A stretch of DNA of 64,000 nt, from the NCBI GenBank assembly GCA_028829895.1, contig CM054177.1, positions 35,613,064-35,677,063 on the forward strand, in the 5' to 3' direction. The translations under genes and the position numbers were made by a program. How positions within the stretch are numbered: the first letter of the stretch is position 1; the number at the start of each line of letters is the position of its first letter. The notes under the pieces are model-generated. The model made no database searches. It was not told the origin of the DNA and saw only the letters and a list, made by a program, of their open reading frames with translations. Shown piece after piece: positions 1 to 12,500 of this stretch. This DNA is from Sinotaia quadrata (Eukaryota > Mollusca > Gastropoda > Architaenioglossa > Viviparidae).

Positions 1-164
1 CAAACAAACAAACATTGTACTGTATTAGTATTCAGCGACAAAAAAGAATCGACATAACTGATGAGAAAATGCTAAGACAAGAGGGAATTTAGCGGTTCCA
101 CTTCAAAAATGTTGACATAACAGGGTTGGTGAGTTAATTGAGGTCGAGATAAGTGGAGCGACTG
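1..164 (-). mobile_element. Terminal fragment of a pogo/Tigger-like non-autonomous element
   Basis: The stretch is the reverse complement of the first ~140 bp of the full copies at 34232 and 52170. It ends ...GCGACTG followed by TA, the expected terminal motif and target dinucleotide. The outermost bases at the left edge match the internally duplicated subterminal segment of the full copies (around 35071-35130). This copy therefore either continues left of the window with a rearranged interior or is internally deleted. Confidence 0.75.
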
Positions 165-1079
165 TACAACTGTACTATTATCGTATATCACCATATTATT
201 TTTTTTAAACAACTTTCTTTAATTATTAGAATTTATGCAAGGAAAATTACTGTTCAAATATATGTATTATACATATCTTACATATTTTTTAAAGTTTGTA
301 GTAGAAATGGTGAAAACTTCATGCAAAATGTCGATAATGCCACAATCAGAATCTGTTCGACACTGGATCAGTCTCATATTCCTGATGTTTCAAAACTCAA
401 GGTAAAAACCTTAAATATTCTTTGTTAACCTCATATATATATTTAGCATAATTATGATGGGTTGCAGAATAATAATTACTGGAGTTGCTGTGTGCTCCTT
501 CAAGCAGACCTATATTGTTAACATTTCAAGAAGCCAATCTTTTTCTAATCACTGCCAATATGTTAAAGAAGAACAGTTTTGGTCAATAATTTCACTAGAA
601 TGTTGCATATACTGACTTAAATATGAGCAGGACACAGTTTATTAAATTAATATCTTGTAAGTGTCAAAAAGACTGTTGAAAATATTAAGTCATTGCTAAT
701 GGACACCTTTTTGAAATGCTAACTTTGTCTGTCAGCCAAACATTACAGTAAAAACGTTCTGCGCTGAATCCTACCTATTTCATTGAGTTTTGACTTTTAA
801 ACATAAATAAATATTGTAGAGAAAGTGTTTAATTCACAAGTGAAATTGTGTTCTGTTAATTACAGTTCATATCAACCAATGAAATAAAATTCTGGAAGTG
901 CTCAAAAAGAACCTAAGTGTATCTAGTAACCAACTGTTTCAACCAATCAAGCCTTACACGCTTTGCAAACAATATTATTAAATCAGATCATTAGTTGGGG
1001 ACTTTAAGTCTGCATATGACCAAAAAATTAAAAATGGTTAAAAAAAAAAAAAATCTCTCCCAACCCCGACCACCCCCAA

Positions 1080-1186
1080 CTTTTCTTACATTTTACTGAT
1101 TTTCAAGACCTTTTCCAGGCCTGGAAAATCTAAAATCACATTCCTGACTTTTTCAAGAATTCCACACCTAAGTGGAACCCTGTAAA
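1080..1186. mobile_element. Degenerate hAT-type transposon terminus
   Basis: The segment contains TTTTCCAGGCCTGGAAAA and ends with CCTAAGTGGAACCCTG followed by TA. Read on the other strand it starts CAGGGTTCC, the usual form of a hAT terminus (CAGGG...), with a TGAAAA-rich subterminal region. No matching left end or target duplication was found, so it is a fragment or a solo end. The superfamily call rests only on the terminal motif. Confidence 0.4.
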
Positions 1187-1414
1187 TATTAATTAGCTCT
1201 AGATGTATTTGTAAATTTGATTGATTAAAGGAGTTAGTCATGGTAGAGGTGGGCATGGGTTCTGGCCTGAGAAAACTATGGTACATAATTCTAAGAGTTT
1301 ACTCTTGCAAATGAACTCTTCGGGTGAGGCATTATGAGCCCCTCCTGTTATGTACAGATTGTAAAGGAACTAAAAGAGAGACCCTTAGCTGCTAAAAAGG
1401 GTAGAAGTGTCTAT

Positions 1415-2150
1415 GTATTATATGAATGGTTAAGATTTTATTAAGAAAAATTGTGTTATTATGAACATGTCTAATTCCTATTTTTGTTGCAGAGGCATAG
1501 GCCCAATTTGGTATTTATTAATAGAGTAATTGGCAGCATATATAGGATCCACAATTACATATGTTTCAGGGTCTTTATTTCCATCTTCAAATCTGGATGC
1601 CTACACTGAAACTGTTCATATGACGTGTAGCGTTGACTGTTTGCCAGTTTTGCTACAAGAATTGCTAAGTCCTTCATGTGGACTGAAAGCAGTGCAAAAT
1701 GAACTAAAGAGAAACTAATGATGAAGAATTTGATGATGATGAGCAGAATTAAGAATGTATTTTATTTTTAGATATTGTTAATTTTTTCTTTATTAAATTT
1801 TTGTTAATTGTTTCAGTCTCGTGTATTTGTTAAGTGAAGTGCAACTTTTTTTTGTTTGTTATCTAGTAATAGCCTAATTATAAGGTCTTGCTCTCTATTT
1901 GTCTATATATTTATTTTATATCAATTTCTCAGTCTATTAGTGAGTGGGGGCCATGAGTCAAATTGACCAGTGACGCACCATCACTATCGGCATAACAGTT
2001 GCTGATATATGTATATTTATAACCAGTAGTCCATATTCTGCATTTGCACTTTTAGGTATTACATTCTTTGCTAGTAAATATTTGGTATGATGCATTAATA
2101 AAAAGTCACCCCAGGGTACATTGCAACACCAATGACATCTCAATATAACA
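1415..2150 (+). repeat. Dispersed repeat Y, copy 1 (two-exon coding remnant of unknown family)
   Basis: This segment recurs at 33515-34231 plus 36083-36150. Both copies show a donor-like G|GTA(G/A)AAGTG, a short intron, an acceptor (TTGCAG or TTCAG), and a frame beginning R.(R/M)PNLVF(I/V)NR.I. Many differences between the copies at that block are synonymous. Copy 1 stays open for about 60 codons (to about 1717), ending VQNELKRN, with DAYTETVHMTCSVD and LPVLLQELLSPS. Copy 2 has stops. A shared AT-rich 3' region follows, with AACAGTTGC.GATATA and AAGTCACCCCAGGGTACA. I do not recognise the protein; a transposon gene or a duplicated host gene fragment are both possible. Confidence 0.6.
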
Positions 2151-3391
2151 AAATTGATTGAGCGTGCACATTTTTATGAACAGAAAGCTAATATACAAAC
2201 ACATTTTTGATTCATTACAGTATGAAAACACAGCAAAAGAATTTAGATTAATAAATATACCCATTTTTGGTCACACACTAATTAGATATTGATGTCTGTA
2301 TATTTAAATTCTTTTGAAAAACACATAATGCGAAAGTATATATATTATGTGATAGTTTCTGAGGTATAGTATATATGAATGTGCTAACTCAAAATGTACA
2401 AGGCTTAAAGAAAATGGATCATTAAAAATGGTTGTGTATACTGTTGGGGGAAAAAAATTAATGCTAGCAGGTTTTAAATAAAAATTGGCAAATTTAAACA
2501 CATTGATATATATATGCCAAAATAAATCTTAAAACAATTTTAAATCATTCAAATTAAACCTGGATAAGGACAGTATGGTCTCTTAAGTTTTATGAAAAGG
2601 TTTACCAGATTAAAAAGAAGACTAATTTTCATATAATGCAATATTCCCTTTAGTATAATAACAAAAATAAATAAAAAGATAAATAAATATTCTTTTGAAG
2701 ACTTTATCTGAATGTTTTATTGAAAAGAAACAAAATAATTATTCCTGATACCATAATTTACAGTAATAGTTTACAAGGAATTCTACATGCTTTCTTAAAC
2801 TTCAAACACTAGTGAAGTCCTCAAATTTTAAACACTTTCAAAAATTGTACAGAACCTGATTTATTTATTTGTTTGTATTAAATCATTTTTCAGAAATTTG
2901 TTAATTTTGATCTTGCAGCATGAAAGTGTTAATTAATACCACTAGTGGTAACATTCACAAATCTCTGGGGGTTTAGAAGGCAGCAGTGGCATATATTTTG
3001 ACTGTTGAACAGAAAACAGATCTTGGTTTGATTACATTTTTTAATAACACTGAATAAATTTAATATTGTTCATACAGCAATAATTTTAATGAAGGGGAGG
3101 TAGATGGCATATAAAGACAATGGTAAGAGAGTACTGGAAACAAAAATGAAAGAAACACAAATGCTTTAAACATATGAAAATGTTAAACAGATACCTGAAA
3201 TGTAGCAATTTCTCTGTTTAAGATTTACAGCCAATTATTATTCTAATTATATTAGCATAAATAATTGCAATACTACTGTGCAAAATACAATCAATCAACA
3301 AAAATTATGTAATGGCTGAGTGAAATTCAAAATCATACTGAAAACAAACATAATCAAATCTGCAACTAATAAATGCAAATCTAAAGAGTAC
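2151..3391 (-). other. Intron of RalGAP alpha, no further feature seen
   Basis: AT-rich intron sequence downstream (on the minus strand) of the last visible exon. No convincing exon, structured RNA or complete mobile element was recognised. Short open frames here have no recognisable domain. Confidence 0.5.
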
Positions 3392-3506
3392 CTTTCCCAC
3401 GACGTCTTTTTTCTTTCTGCTCACTAAGTCTTTCAAGAGGAAGGTCAAGAAGATCAAGGCCATAAACCTGGCGTGCCAAAACACGAGTCAGAGTCTCCAT
3501 AGTTTT
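3392..3506 (-). CDS. RALGAPA1: RalGAP alpha exon (13th and last in window, 115 nt)
   Basis: Acceptor AAACAAG, donor GTACTC. 38 codons plus one nt of a split codon. It encodes [20 protein letters not shown] and then [18 protein letters not shown], matching vertebrate [29 protein letters not shown]. The basic tail precedes the long disordered middle of the family's proteins. The following exon is left of position 1. Confidence 0.95.
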
Positions 3507-6500
3507 CTTGTTTTAAAGAACAAAATAAAAACAATTTGCAGCAAATTAATTATAAATATTAAGTTTAAGTAATCTGCATGCTTAAGGTTTATGCCTACTG
3601 ATTCAGTGAGAGAGATCAGCTTAAAATTTTAATTAAAATCAATTAAGTTTGCAAATCATTAAAGAGATAACAATCTATTTGTTAAAAATATAAAGCCAGT
3701 ATCAAAAAACAAATAAACATATTCACTAAAAACAATTTCTCAGAACAGCTTCTGTATTTTCAAAATATTCAAAAATAAAAACAGATTCAGCATGATGAAA
3801 TTAATCAAGTTAACTAATATGATTAACATATTTATTATTTTTTAAATTAAATTTTTAATCACAATATTCAAAATTTCAATTTGCTCACATACATCACTTA
3901 TTGCACTGATGTGTTTCATAAATTGTAAATTTTTATTGTACCTTTTAAACTTGTTACTAATAATAAAAGGATGGTTCTTTAATATGGCACTGTATGTTTC
4001 GAGAGTTAAAAGAATAAAAATACAATGGTATGTAAATATTTTGAGTATTACCACAGTATGTCATTGCATTTATATCAATTAGACAATGTTCAATACCAAC
4101 ATATTTCAACCTCTAAATAAAGTGATATCAACCGAGAACTAACTGAATGCATCGCACTAAATAAGCAATCCAATGGGTCAAACTAAGTATCAGCATAACT
4201 AATTTACATTGCCAAGTGGAGTCCACAAGACTGTCACCTGTTAAATATTGCTGAAACAATGGTTTGCAAGAAACTGTATTAAAGCAAGTAACAGATCAAG
4301 CATTATTACATCTCATAAAAAATTAATGCATGGATCGATACTCAAATAAATCTGAAAAATCAAAAATTAATCATATTCCTTCCAAATACTTTGATCATTA
4401 CAATGAAACTGGACAAGTATTGCAAATAAAGTTAAGATGGTATTCAATAAATCCAATAAAACATAATGACCAAATATATTAATTATATCCATGCAATACT
4501 ATTACTACTACAACTAATAAATATAATAATAATAATTCATTAGCAAATGAAAATTACTTCATTTCTGTTATTAGATAGAACTAACGATAGTGGACAACTA
4601 CTAAATTCCCATAAAATTACCATTTTGTCAGAAGTGCTGTGTTTATGTTCCGTATTTATCATGCATGTGAAATAGTTTGTTGAATAAAACTATCTTCCAA
4701 CTTTTCATTAATGTATTTTTTATTTGTGAGAGAATGAGTGGAAGCATGTATGATTGCATTAAATTAGGTACAGTTGGCGTGTTTCAATAGCCGTGGCAAA
4801 AATCTCAATCTCCGGTTTTACCATCGTGTTTTGATATACCTTGCAAACACTAAAATGGGTTCTGCTACGATTGTCCAATCAGAATGCATCTTATATCAAA
4901 CTAAAGATAAATGAATGTAGAATGCAACCATGTTAGTTTCGAAACTGTATTTTTATTTTTATTGTATGTAAAAGTTGATTGAAAAAAGCCTATTTTTCAA
5001 TTACATTTTTTCACGGTTATTTCTGAAAATATAGATTTTTTTTTTAAATTAGAAGAAAGTAGAAAATCTCTTCTTTAAAATGGTATATAGCATGACAAAG
5101 TGGGATTTTCATAATGGAACCCGTAGAGTGGGAAAATGTGCAACCCAAGTGTGCGTGAAGTAAACATAGGCCTAAACATAAACGAAGTGCGTGATTGCCA
5201 TGGCACTGTAGTCTGTGCTTGTTTCTCTGCTGCAAAAGTAATTCACTAAGTTTAATTAACTATAACTTTTGCAGTTGTAAAAAGATTTTAATTAATTATC
5301 TGGATAATCTTTTAAGGCTATTTGATGGAAATAAAGCTCGTATCTGTACAGATAGCAATGCGTTCGAGATCGTCCATGGACATGAGCGAGAGTCGACAAG
5401 TATAGGCCTTCTAAACAGTCGTTACTTATCATTTCTGCTGTAAATTTCATTAACAATGTTTGATAATATCTGATATTTGATATGGTCAGACAATGATCAC
5501 ACATTGATCCTAGATCGTTTTTCCCCACAAAAAACTGGTTTATTAACTAAGTTATGATGGATCACGAATAACAGCCATTTAAATTAATTAATCATAATAG
5601 CACCAATAGCAACAGCCTCAAATATGCATTAATTATTTAGTTTTTGTGAGGCTATACCCCATCATTGTATCTTTTAAGAGTTGGTAATAGGATAAATTAT
5701 TGTTAGGGTTCATTTTACTTGTAAAAATTGGCCAAGACTTTGAGGGACCATGTTTCAGAATACATAATACTATTGTTTTTATTTCAACCTGCCACTAGGT
5801 TTCAATTAGCCCTCTACCCTTATTTTTAAATAATCATAAATTTTAAAACATAAGACATCAATAAGTGCATTTTAATACAAATGTTGGCTAATTTTAAATT
5901 TTTATTTCATTATAATTACTTAAACAAGTCAAATGGAACTCAAAAAAGCATTAATATGGTTCATTTTTATTGTTGGCTCAATTTGCCATTACTCAATTTG
6001 TGTTTTTTCTCATTTTTGAGAATCAATAACTCAAAAATTAAGAAAGCTATTGCCTCAGAAAAAATCAGGCTTCATGTCAGCATTGGATACATGAGGTATG
6101 CAAAAATTTATCTCTGTCAGATAATCAGTTTTTACTTTAGGGTGATGCAAAAATGGTAAAGTGTAAAATAAGTGTAAAAAGCATTTATTCCCCATTTTGA
6201 AAATTGCGCAAGAGAAAAAGTAAGAAAGATTAGGCAACCATTTTTTGTAAACTGACTTCTTTCACCATGATTGTTATATGGTGTAAATTTCATTCATTTC
6301 CATAAACTTTGAAAAAATAGCTGGTTCTACCTACTGTTATTGTTCTTAAGACATTTTTATTTTGTCAGTTGGAAACTGATTATCTAGAATGGTCAACTGC
6401 AATTAGAAGTAAAAAAAAAATACAATGAAAAACATAATTACATATTTTTGCTCTAGCAATGCAAAATATAAATATATTTCTTTCTACAGAAAAATATTTT

Positions 6501-9500
6501 TCTTTTCCCATGAATACTTACTACCAGAGTATAAAGAGTACACAATAGGAGTCACAACTAGGATAATACAAATCACAACTAAACAAATATCATTCCTCTT
6601 AACTCTCTTCCGATGTGTGATTTTGGTGATTTTGCTCATTACAAACTGGGCTTATTTAGAACATATTTCTATCTAGGATCTGAAGTGTATACATACTTAA
6701 ATGAGCTTTAATATAAATTTACAGTTGTAAATGTATTGTTATAGATTTGTACATTTTAATAGATTAAATATAAGGATTAGTTTAATATTTTGGGGATGAA
6801 AAATCCAGATTTTACATTTTGACAAAGAAGGAAAAAAGAAGGTATGATGGATAATTAAAAAACAATTGCTATAGTACTGATATATAATATCTGCATCAGA
6901 AAACTAAATATCAGGTAAATGTTACAGTAAATAATTTAATGAATTGACATGTCTTTAAATACTACTACTAGTACCAATGAATTCACAAGTTTATTTTTGT
7001 AAAAGTAAGATATTTCAACATTCAAAAATTCAAGTTGTCAAAATATATAACAATAACATAGAAGATATTGAAATTGTTTATAAAATGACTTATAGATAAA
7101 TTTTATAATTTAGATAAATATTTATTGTATGGCTATATACTCTAATTTTTGTCTGAACAAATTAAAATGTCTAATCATGATGTACCAGGCAAATTTAACA
7201 GGGTGACTATGTTTATGAAAAGCAGAAAAGATTTTGTTTTTCTGAAAGCATAAGAAAATGTCACAAACTGTACTCATAACACTTATTTTTCTCTCAATTT
7301 GCACTTTGATATCATTACAATTTCAATGAACATCAGTAAACTCAGGATCCATAGCATGTGAGAAATAATTTGTGATTTTGTATCAAATCTATATTCCCCA
7401 GCTCCCTAATTAACTCTTCTGTAAAATAAATTTGCCCATATCTAGCTGTTCTTTTCAGTTCTTCTATATCAGGATTTTTCCCCTTCAATCTCAAATAAAA
7501 TGGAAGCATTAGCCCATTCAATATCTAAAAAAAAAATTTTAAATAATGTCTTCCAGTACTTATTTGTTTTTCTCAAAACATTTATTTATTAACTTCTCAC
7601 TTATCCACTCCTCCCATGTACTGATTATAGTCCTTAACAAATTGTGTGTTTTACATGTGGTTCTCTGATATTTCCATTAACTTAAATTTTTTCTTAGCAT
7701 ATGCATGTCCACAAACTATGAATTTATGGCACAAGTGATATATTTTTGTTATCTATCCATGTGCTCATCAACTGAAATATTCAGACTTGGCTGAAACATT
7801 TTTTTTTTACATTTCATATTAATATGTGACCTGTCACCACAAAAAGATACTTAAGTCGCGCAAGGCTAAGCCGAGAAAAACGGCAAAAACGAAGGTGGGG
7901 GTCTATATGGGTGAAATTGAGATTTTCATTTTAGCGTGTTCCCAAACCATCGAACAACAAATTACTAGCGTGTTTTTCTTTAATTCGAACTAGAAATAGC
8001 TTTATTATTATTTTTTTGTGACCTACTGTCTAACTTCGAAGGAAAAATATGGCCCAAAAGTGCTATAATCTGACGATCGTAGACGGTAGCATCCCTGGCT
8101 GAACCTCATCATGTTGTATATCAGAATGCTCAGGAAAAAGCCTATTTTTATGCTGACGACACTGGTTATTTATTTATTTATTTATAACGTCTAATCAGAA
8201 TGTTTTATAAGGCTGTGCTTGGCGTAAACAAAGTGAAAAGCGTCAGCCAATCCGCAGACAGTTTATCAAAGCTTACTATAAGTTACCAAGCATGCTCTCA
8301 TAAAAAGACGGTCGCGATTGGTTGAAACGCACACAAGGGAGACAGTTTCGTCCTGTAATGCGTAATGCAAACATGGAGAAACGAATCGCTAATTTGTTGA
8401 ATTCATGTAAAGAAAGCAACATCTTAGAAAAAGAAAGCATTCAGATTAAAGATTTGATATCTGATTATTTTGCTAATGAGGATGTAGCTGATGGATTTTC
8501 ATCTTAAAGTGACACGGACAGCGAATCGCGTGATCGAACAACGAAAAAGACGAAGCAGACGACAGCTGACGATAACTGACTGTACACTGAAGTGAAAGGT
8601 GTACTATAATTACTGGATTATTTAAACGATATTTTTTTTAAGAATGTGAAAGTAATGCAGCTTTAAACTGTGATTTATTTAGTGGAGCTAGCATCAGATT
8701 TAGAAAGAGGTATCAATTCAAAATTATGCCTTAATTTTAGAATATTCTGTGAGCCACAATAATCATTCTTGCATACAGAAATTCTAATCGTTATGGCTTA
8801 AAAAGACTGTTGTCTGTAAATGATGTAACAATATAATTGTTGTTTATAGTTATTACAGTGTTAGCTATTGTGTCTTCTTGAACTCTGATTGCAAATGAAG
8901 CAGATTAATATATGGTTGCTAAGGAAAAACCTCTCAGAAATGTGTTCAATCTTTGAGGCCGATTTTCTCAAAATGACCGTCCGGACAGTAGTGCACTTCA
9001 AACAAACATAACTTTTCCATATTTTGTCCTACACTCTTTATTTTTATATCAACAGAAAGCCCTTTCAATTTTCTTTCTATTGATATATATATATCTCAAT
9101 ACCCCCAAAATCCGACTTAAGTATCTTTTTGTGGTGACAGGTCACATATATGTATATAAAATTCTACTTTACAAAGTTTATCATGTGGGTCCTCAGAAAA
9201 GGGGGTAGGGAGGCCCATGTCCTCATTATCATCGTAACCATAGACTCTAAAATATAAATACTATAATTATAATCACCCTCTTACAACTATCTCCTTTTAA
9301 AAAAAAAAAAAAGGAAAACAGCAAATAAAAGAAACAGCCTAACATAACTCTGTCACGAAGTAAATGTCTTTACACTAGATAGCAGTACAAGAAAGCAGGT
9401 AAACAAAAAACGAAAGACTGCCACTACACCCTTAGCAACCATTGTTATGAAATGAAAAAATTAAACTTGGACACTTCATGTGAAAATTTCTTTAAAACTA

Positions 9501-12500
9501 TATATTATTCTAACTTTATATAAGTAATTTTGCAGCTGGAAATATAAAAACTAACTAGAAGTATAAAAACTTAATATAACTTGACCTCTGACCGATGCCA
9601 CAGAAAATTAGCATACAAGAAATGAACGAATCTTTCTCCATTTGGAGCATTTCTGATCAAATTTAGATCAACAATATTTTCTCTAGACTCAAGTAAGATT
9701 TTCTCCATCAAGTAGGCATCACTACTACCTAAATCCAGCTCAGTATCAGGCTCATAATCAGGATCAGAATTAATTAGAATGATTTTGTGAATTGAGTGGG
9801 ATATGTAATTTGCAGAAAATTCAAGATGGGAGTCAAGGACGCATATTCTGTTTACAATTTTTATCGTGAGATTATGACTGGGGAATATTAAATATAACTT
9901 TTAAAAACAGATTAGTTACATGAATTAACATTTAATTTGATCACAACTAATTTTTAAAGTAAAATATTTAGAAAATAATATTTTGTAGGTAATCTTAGGC
10001 ATCATATAAAAGTGGATGATTTTTCTATGCTGCCATTTGAAGAGAGTTAAAAACTCACTGGCAACAATACCTCTAGGAGTGAAATACGAAAATAAAAAGT
10101 AGAAGGGACTACCTGTATATATCTAGTAAGTAAAACTAACATTTTTTTAATCTTTTTCCTGTCACACAACTGAGTATACAATAAGAGAATGACAACTAAA
10201 AGCACAGAATTCCTAATAAAAAGAAATTTACCTATATTGTGCATTCAGCAAAAAGGCCTAAAGAATAAAATCAAAGAAAGAGGACTAAGAGGGTCTAGAA
10301 ATTCCCACAGAAGAGTCAGCACCAAGCAAATATATCTCACAGATGAATCTAGAGAAAATAATTCTTGCCATAGAAATATTATGCTGATCAAATTGTCCAA
10401 TATCATACCAGCAGCAAAACATTTTACCATTTGGCCATTTACATCAACAGGCCTTCTAGCAAGTGTGATGTGGGCTACAGATGAAAGGCTGAACGACTCC
10501 TTTGTGATACTGACTTGATAGGATTCACACTTGCAATGTGATCAATTCTAGATTTAGACTGAAGAGCAAAACATGAGGCTGAATTCATAAGTACAGTCTA
10601 ACTGGCAGCATCTAAGGAGTATCAAAAGTGTTCTTTACCAACACTCATTTGTACCATCTTTGAGATGAATGGAGCAACCAAAATCACAAGACTGTCTCAG
10701 CTTAGCAAAACTTTTGGAACAAAAATGATGGGAGAAAATGTATACCAGCATATTGTTACAAGAAACAAAAGATGAATGGGGGCAGCTGAGCATTTCATCT
10801 CATAGCAAAGAGGTCTCTGTGAGGTCTGTCCCAACAGACAACTTATGTGAAATACTGATGAGCAAATGGTCCATTTTTAGAGAGTTTATCTGGAGCAACT
10901 ACTATTACATTCAATCATCCAGAAAAGCTTGCATCTATATACTCCAATAAGGATAAAGTAGGGGCAGGAGGGGCACTCCTGCTTCTATCCATTCCCTCTG
11001 CCCACAATGAAAGGTCTATATGAGGACTAAAAGAACAGGAAGCTGTATAAGCCGAGATGAAATCTGCCCAAGACTAAGGTTTCTGCAGAGTTTAATAGAC
11101 TGATCACAAAATATCTAGGTCTGTCACTATGCTATTATGTCTCACTTGGTTTGAATAAGTTTGACAGACTCTGACCGGATTCTGTGTCACGAACTTCTGA
11201 CCCACATCCGAAACTCGAATATCATATTCGAATTGAATTCCTTTGTTAGAACCCTCCCGTCGTGCACCAGCATGAGGAAAAAACAATAGTGAGTTCATCC
11301 CTTGTTATGTAACTTTAGACAACAGTCGAGAAAGTTCGAATCAACAACATACCTCGTGATCTAGTCACGTGATGCATTTATGCACTACAATAAATACTCT
11401 TGACGCGGTAATATTCTTTACTCATAACGCAAACCGGCCGACACACCAGCTCTCGAGCACCTTAGTCGCCGAATACCTTGCTGAGTCAGGAAGGAACATA
11501 GGAACCCGTGTCTTGTGCAGTAATTCTACTTTAAGAAGGTAACATGTCTACTTCTTACAATGATATTGCATTTTACTATTTGTATTTTTGTATATGAATT
11601 TATGTATGTATATTGTGCAAATTATTACAATTTCCCTCCGAGCATACGTGATTCGATAGAATGACTGAAGCCTAAAGATTTCATTGTATATAAATTAATT
11701 GTAACCTTTTGACTTTAATTTGTATAAACCTTAATTCTCTTGTGCCGCAGAACGTCTGTGCACGTTGTGAATTTTCATGTAATTCAAATGATTCTCTTGC
11801 GTGTAATTTCATTGTTAATTGTAAAGCGCTCATACTTAATTTGAATTATATTTTGTTCTCCTTGTATGAAGTCCATTTTTGATGAAGTAAATGTTTGGAA
11901 ATTCATACGTTCATGTAATGTTAAAAATAACACACATGTGAATTATATTGTATCTTTTATGAATATAAATATATCGTAAAAGACACGATAGACGAAGATT
12001 TAAAACTAAGCGCATTGTATCAGTCACGTGCTTGGATGATTGCGAATGTAAACGCAAATCGCTCATAGAAACCACACTCTTATTTCAGACCGGGTTCTTC
12101 TCTGCCTTATAATACGTTCTACGTATTATTGCCACCTTCGCATCACGTTGGGTGCGTGTTCCAGTATTCAACCTTGGATGGACGACATTGCAATTCCGTA
12201 CCGCCTTTGTTGATGGTGTTCTGCCATGACGAAACCCTAGTGTAACAAGTCGAGAGACGACAAGTTATTGAAACTATGGATCATACAGTGCAAGCATCGC
12301 TTGATACGTGGAAGGATCGAACTGACCTTAGACCACATGTTCATTAAGACTCCTAAGAGAGATAAGTAACTAACCCGAACTCTGAATCCATCGAATGTGC
12401 TGGCAAAAATAACTTTCTCGAGCATTAACTTTCAAGCTGATTGAACTTGCCTTAGTTTAGATCTGAAGCTGTGTCTTCGTAATTGATTGTTATTGTTAAA

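Noticed and set aside
10189..10518. 109-codon plus-strand open frame
   Set aside because: No domain recognised, no promoter or splice context, no second copy.
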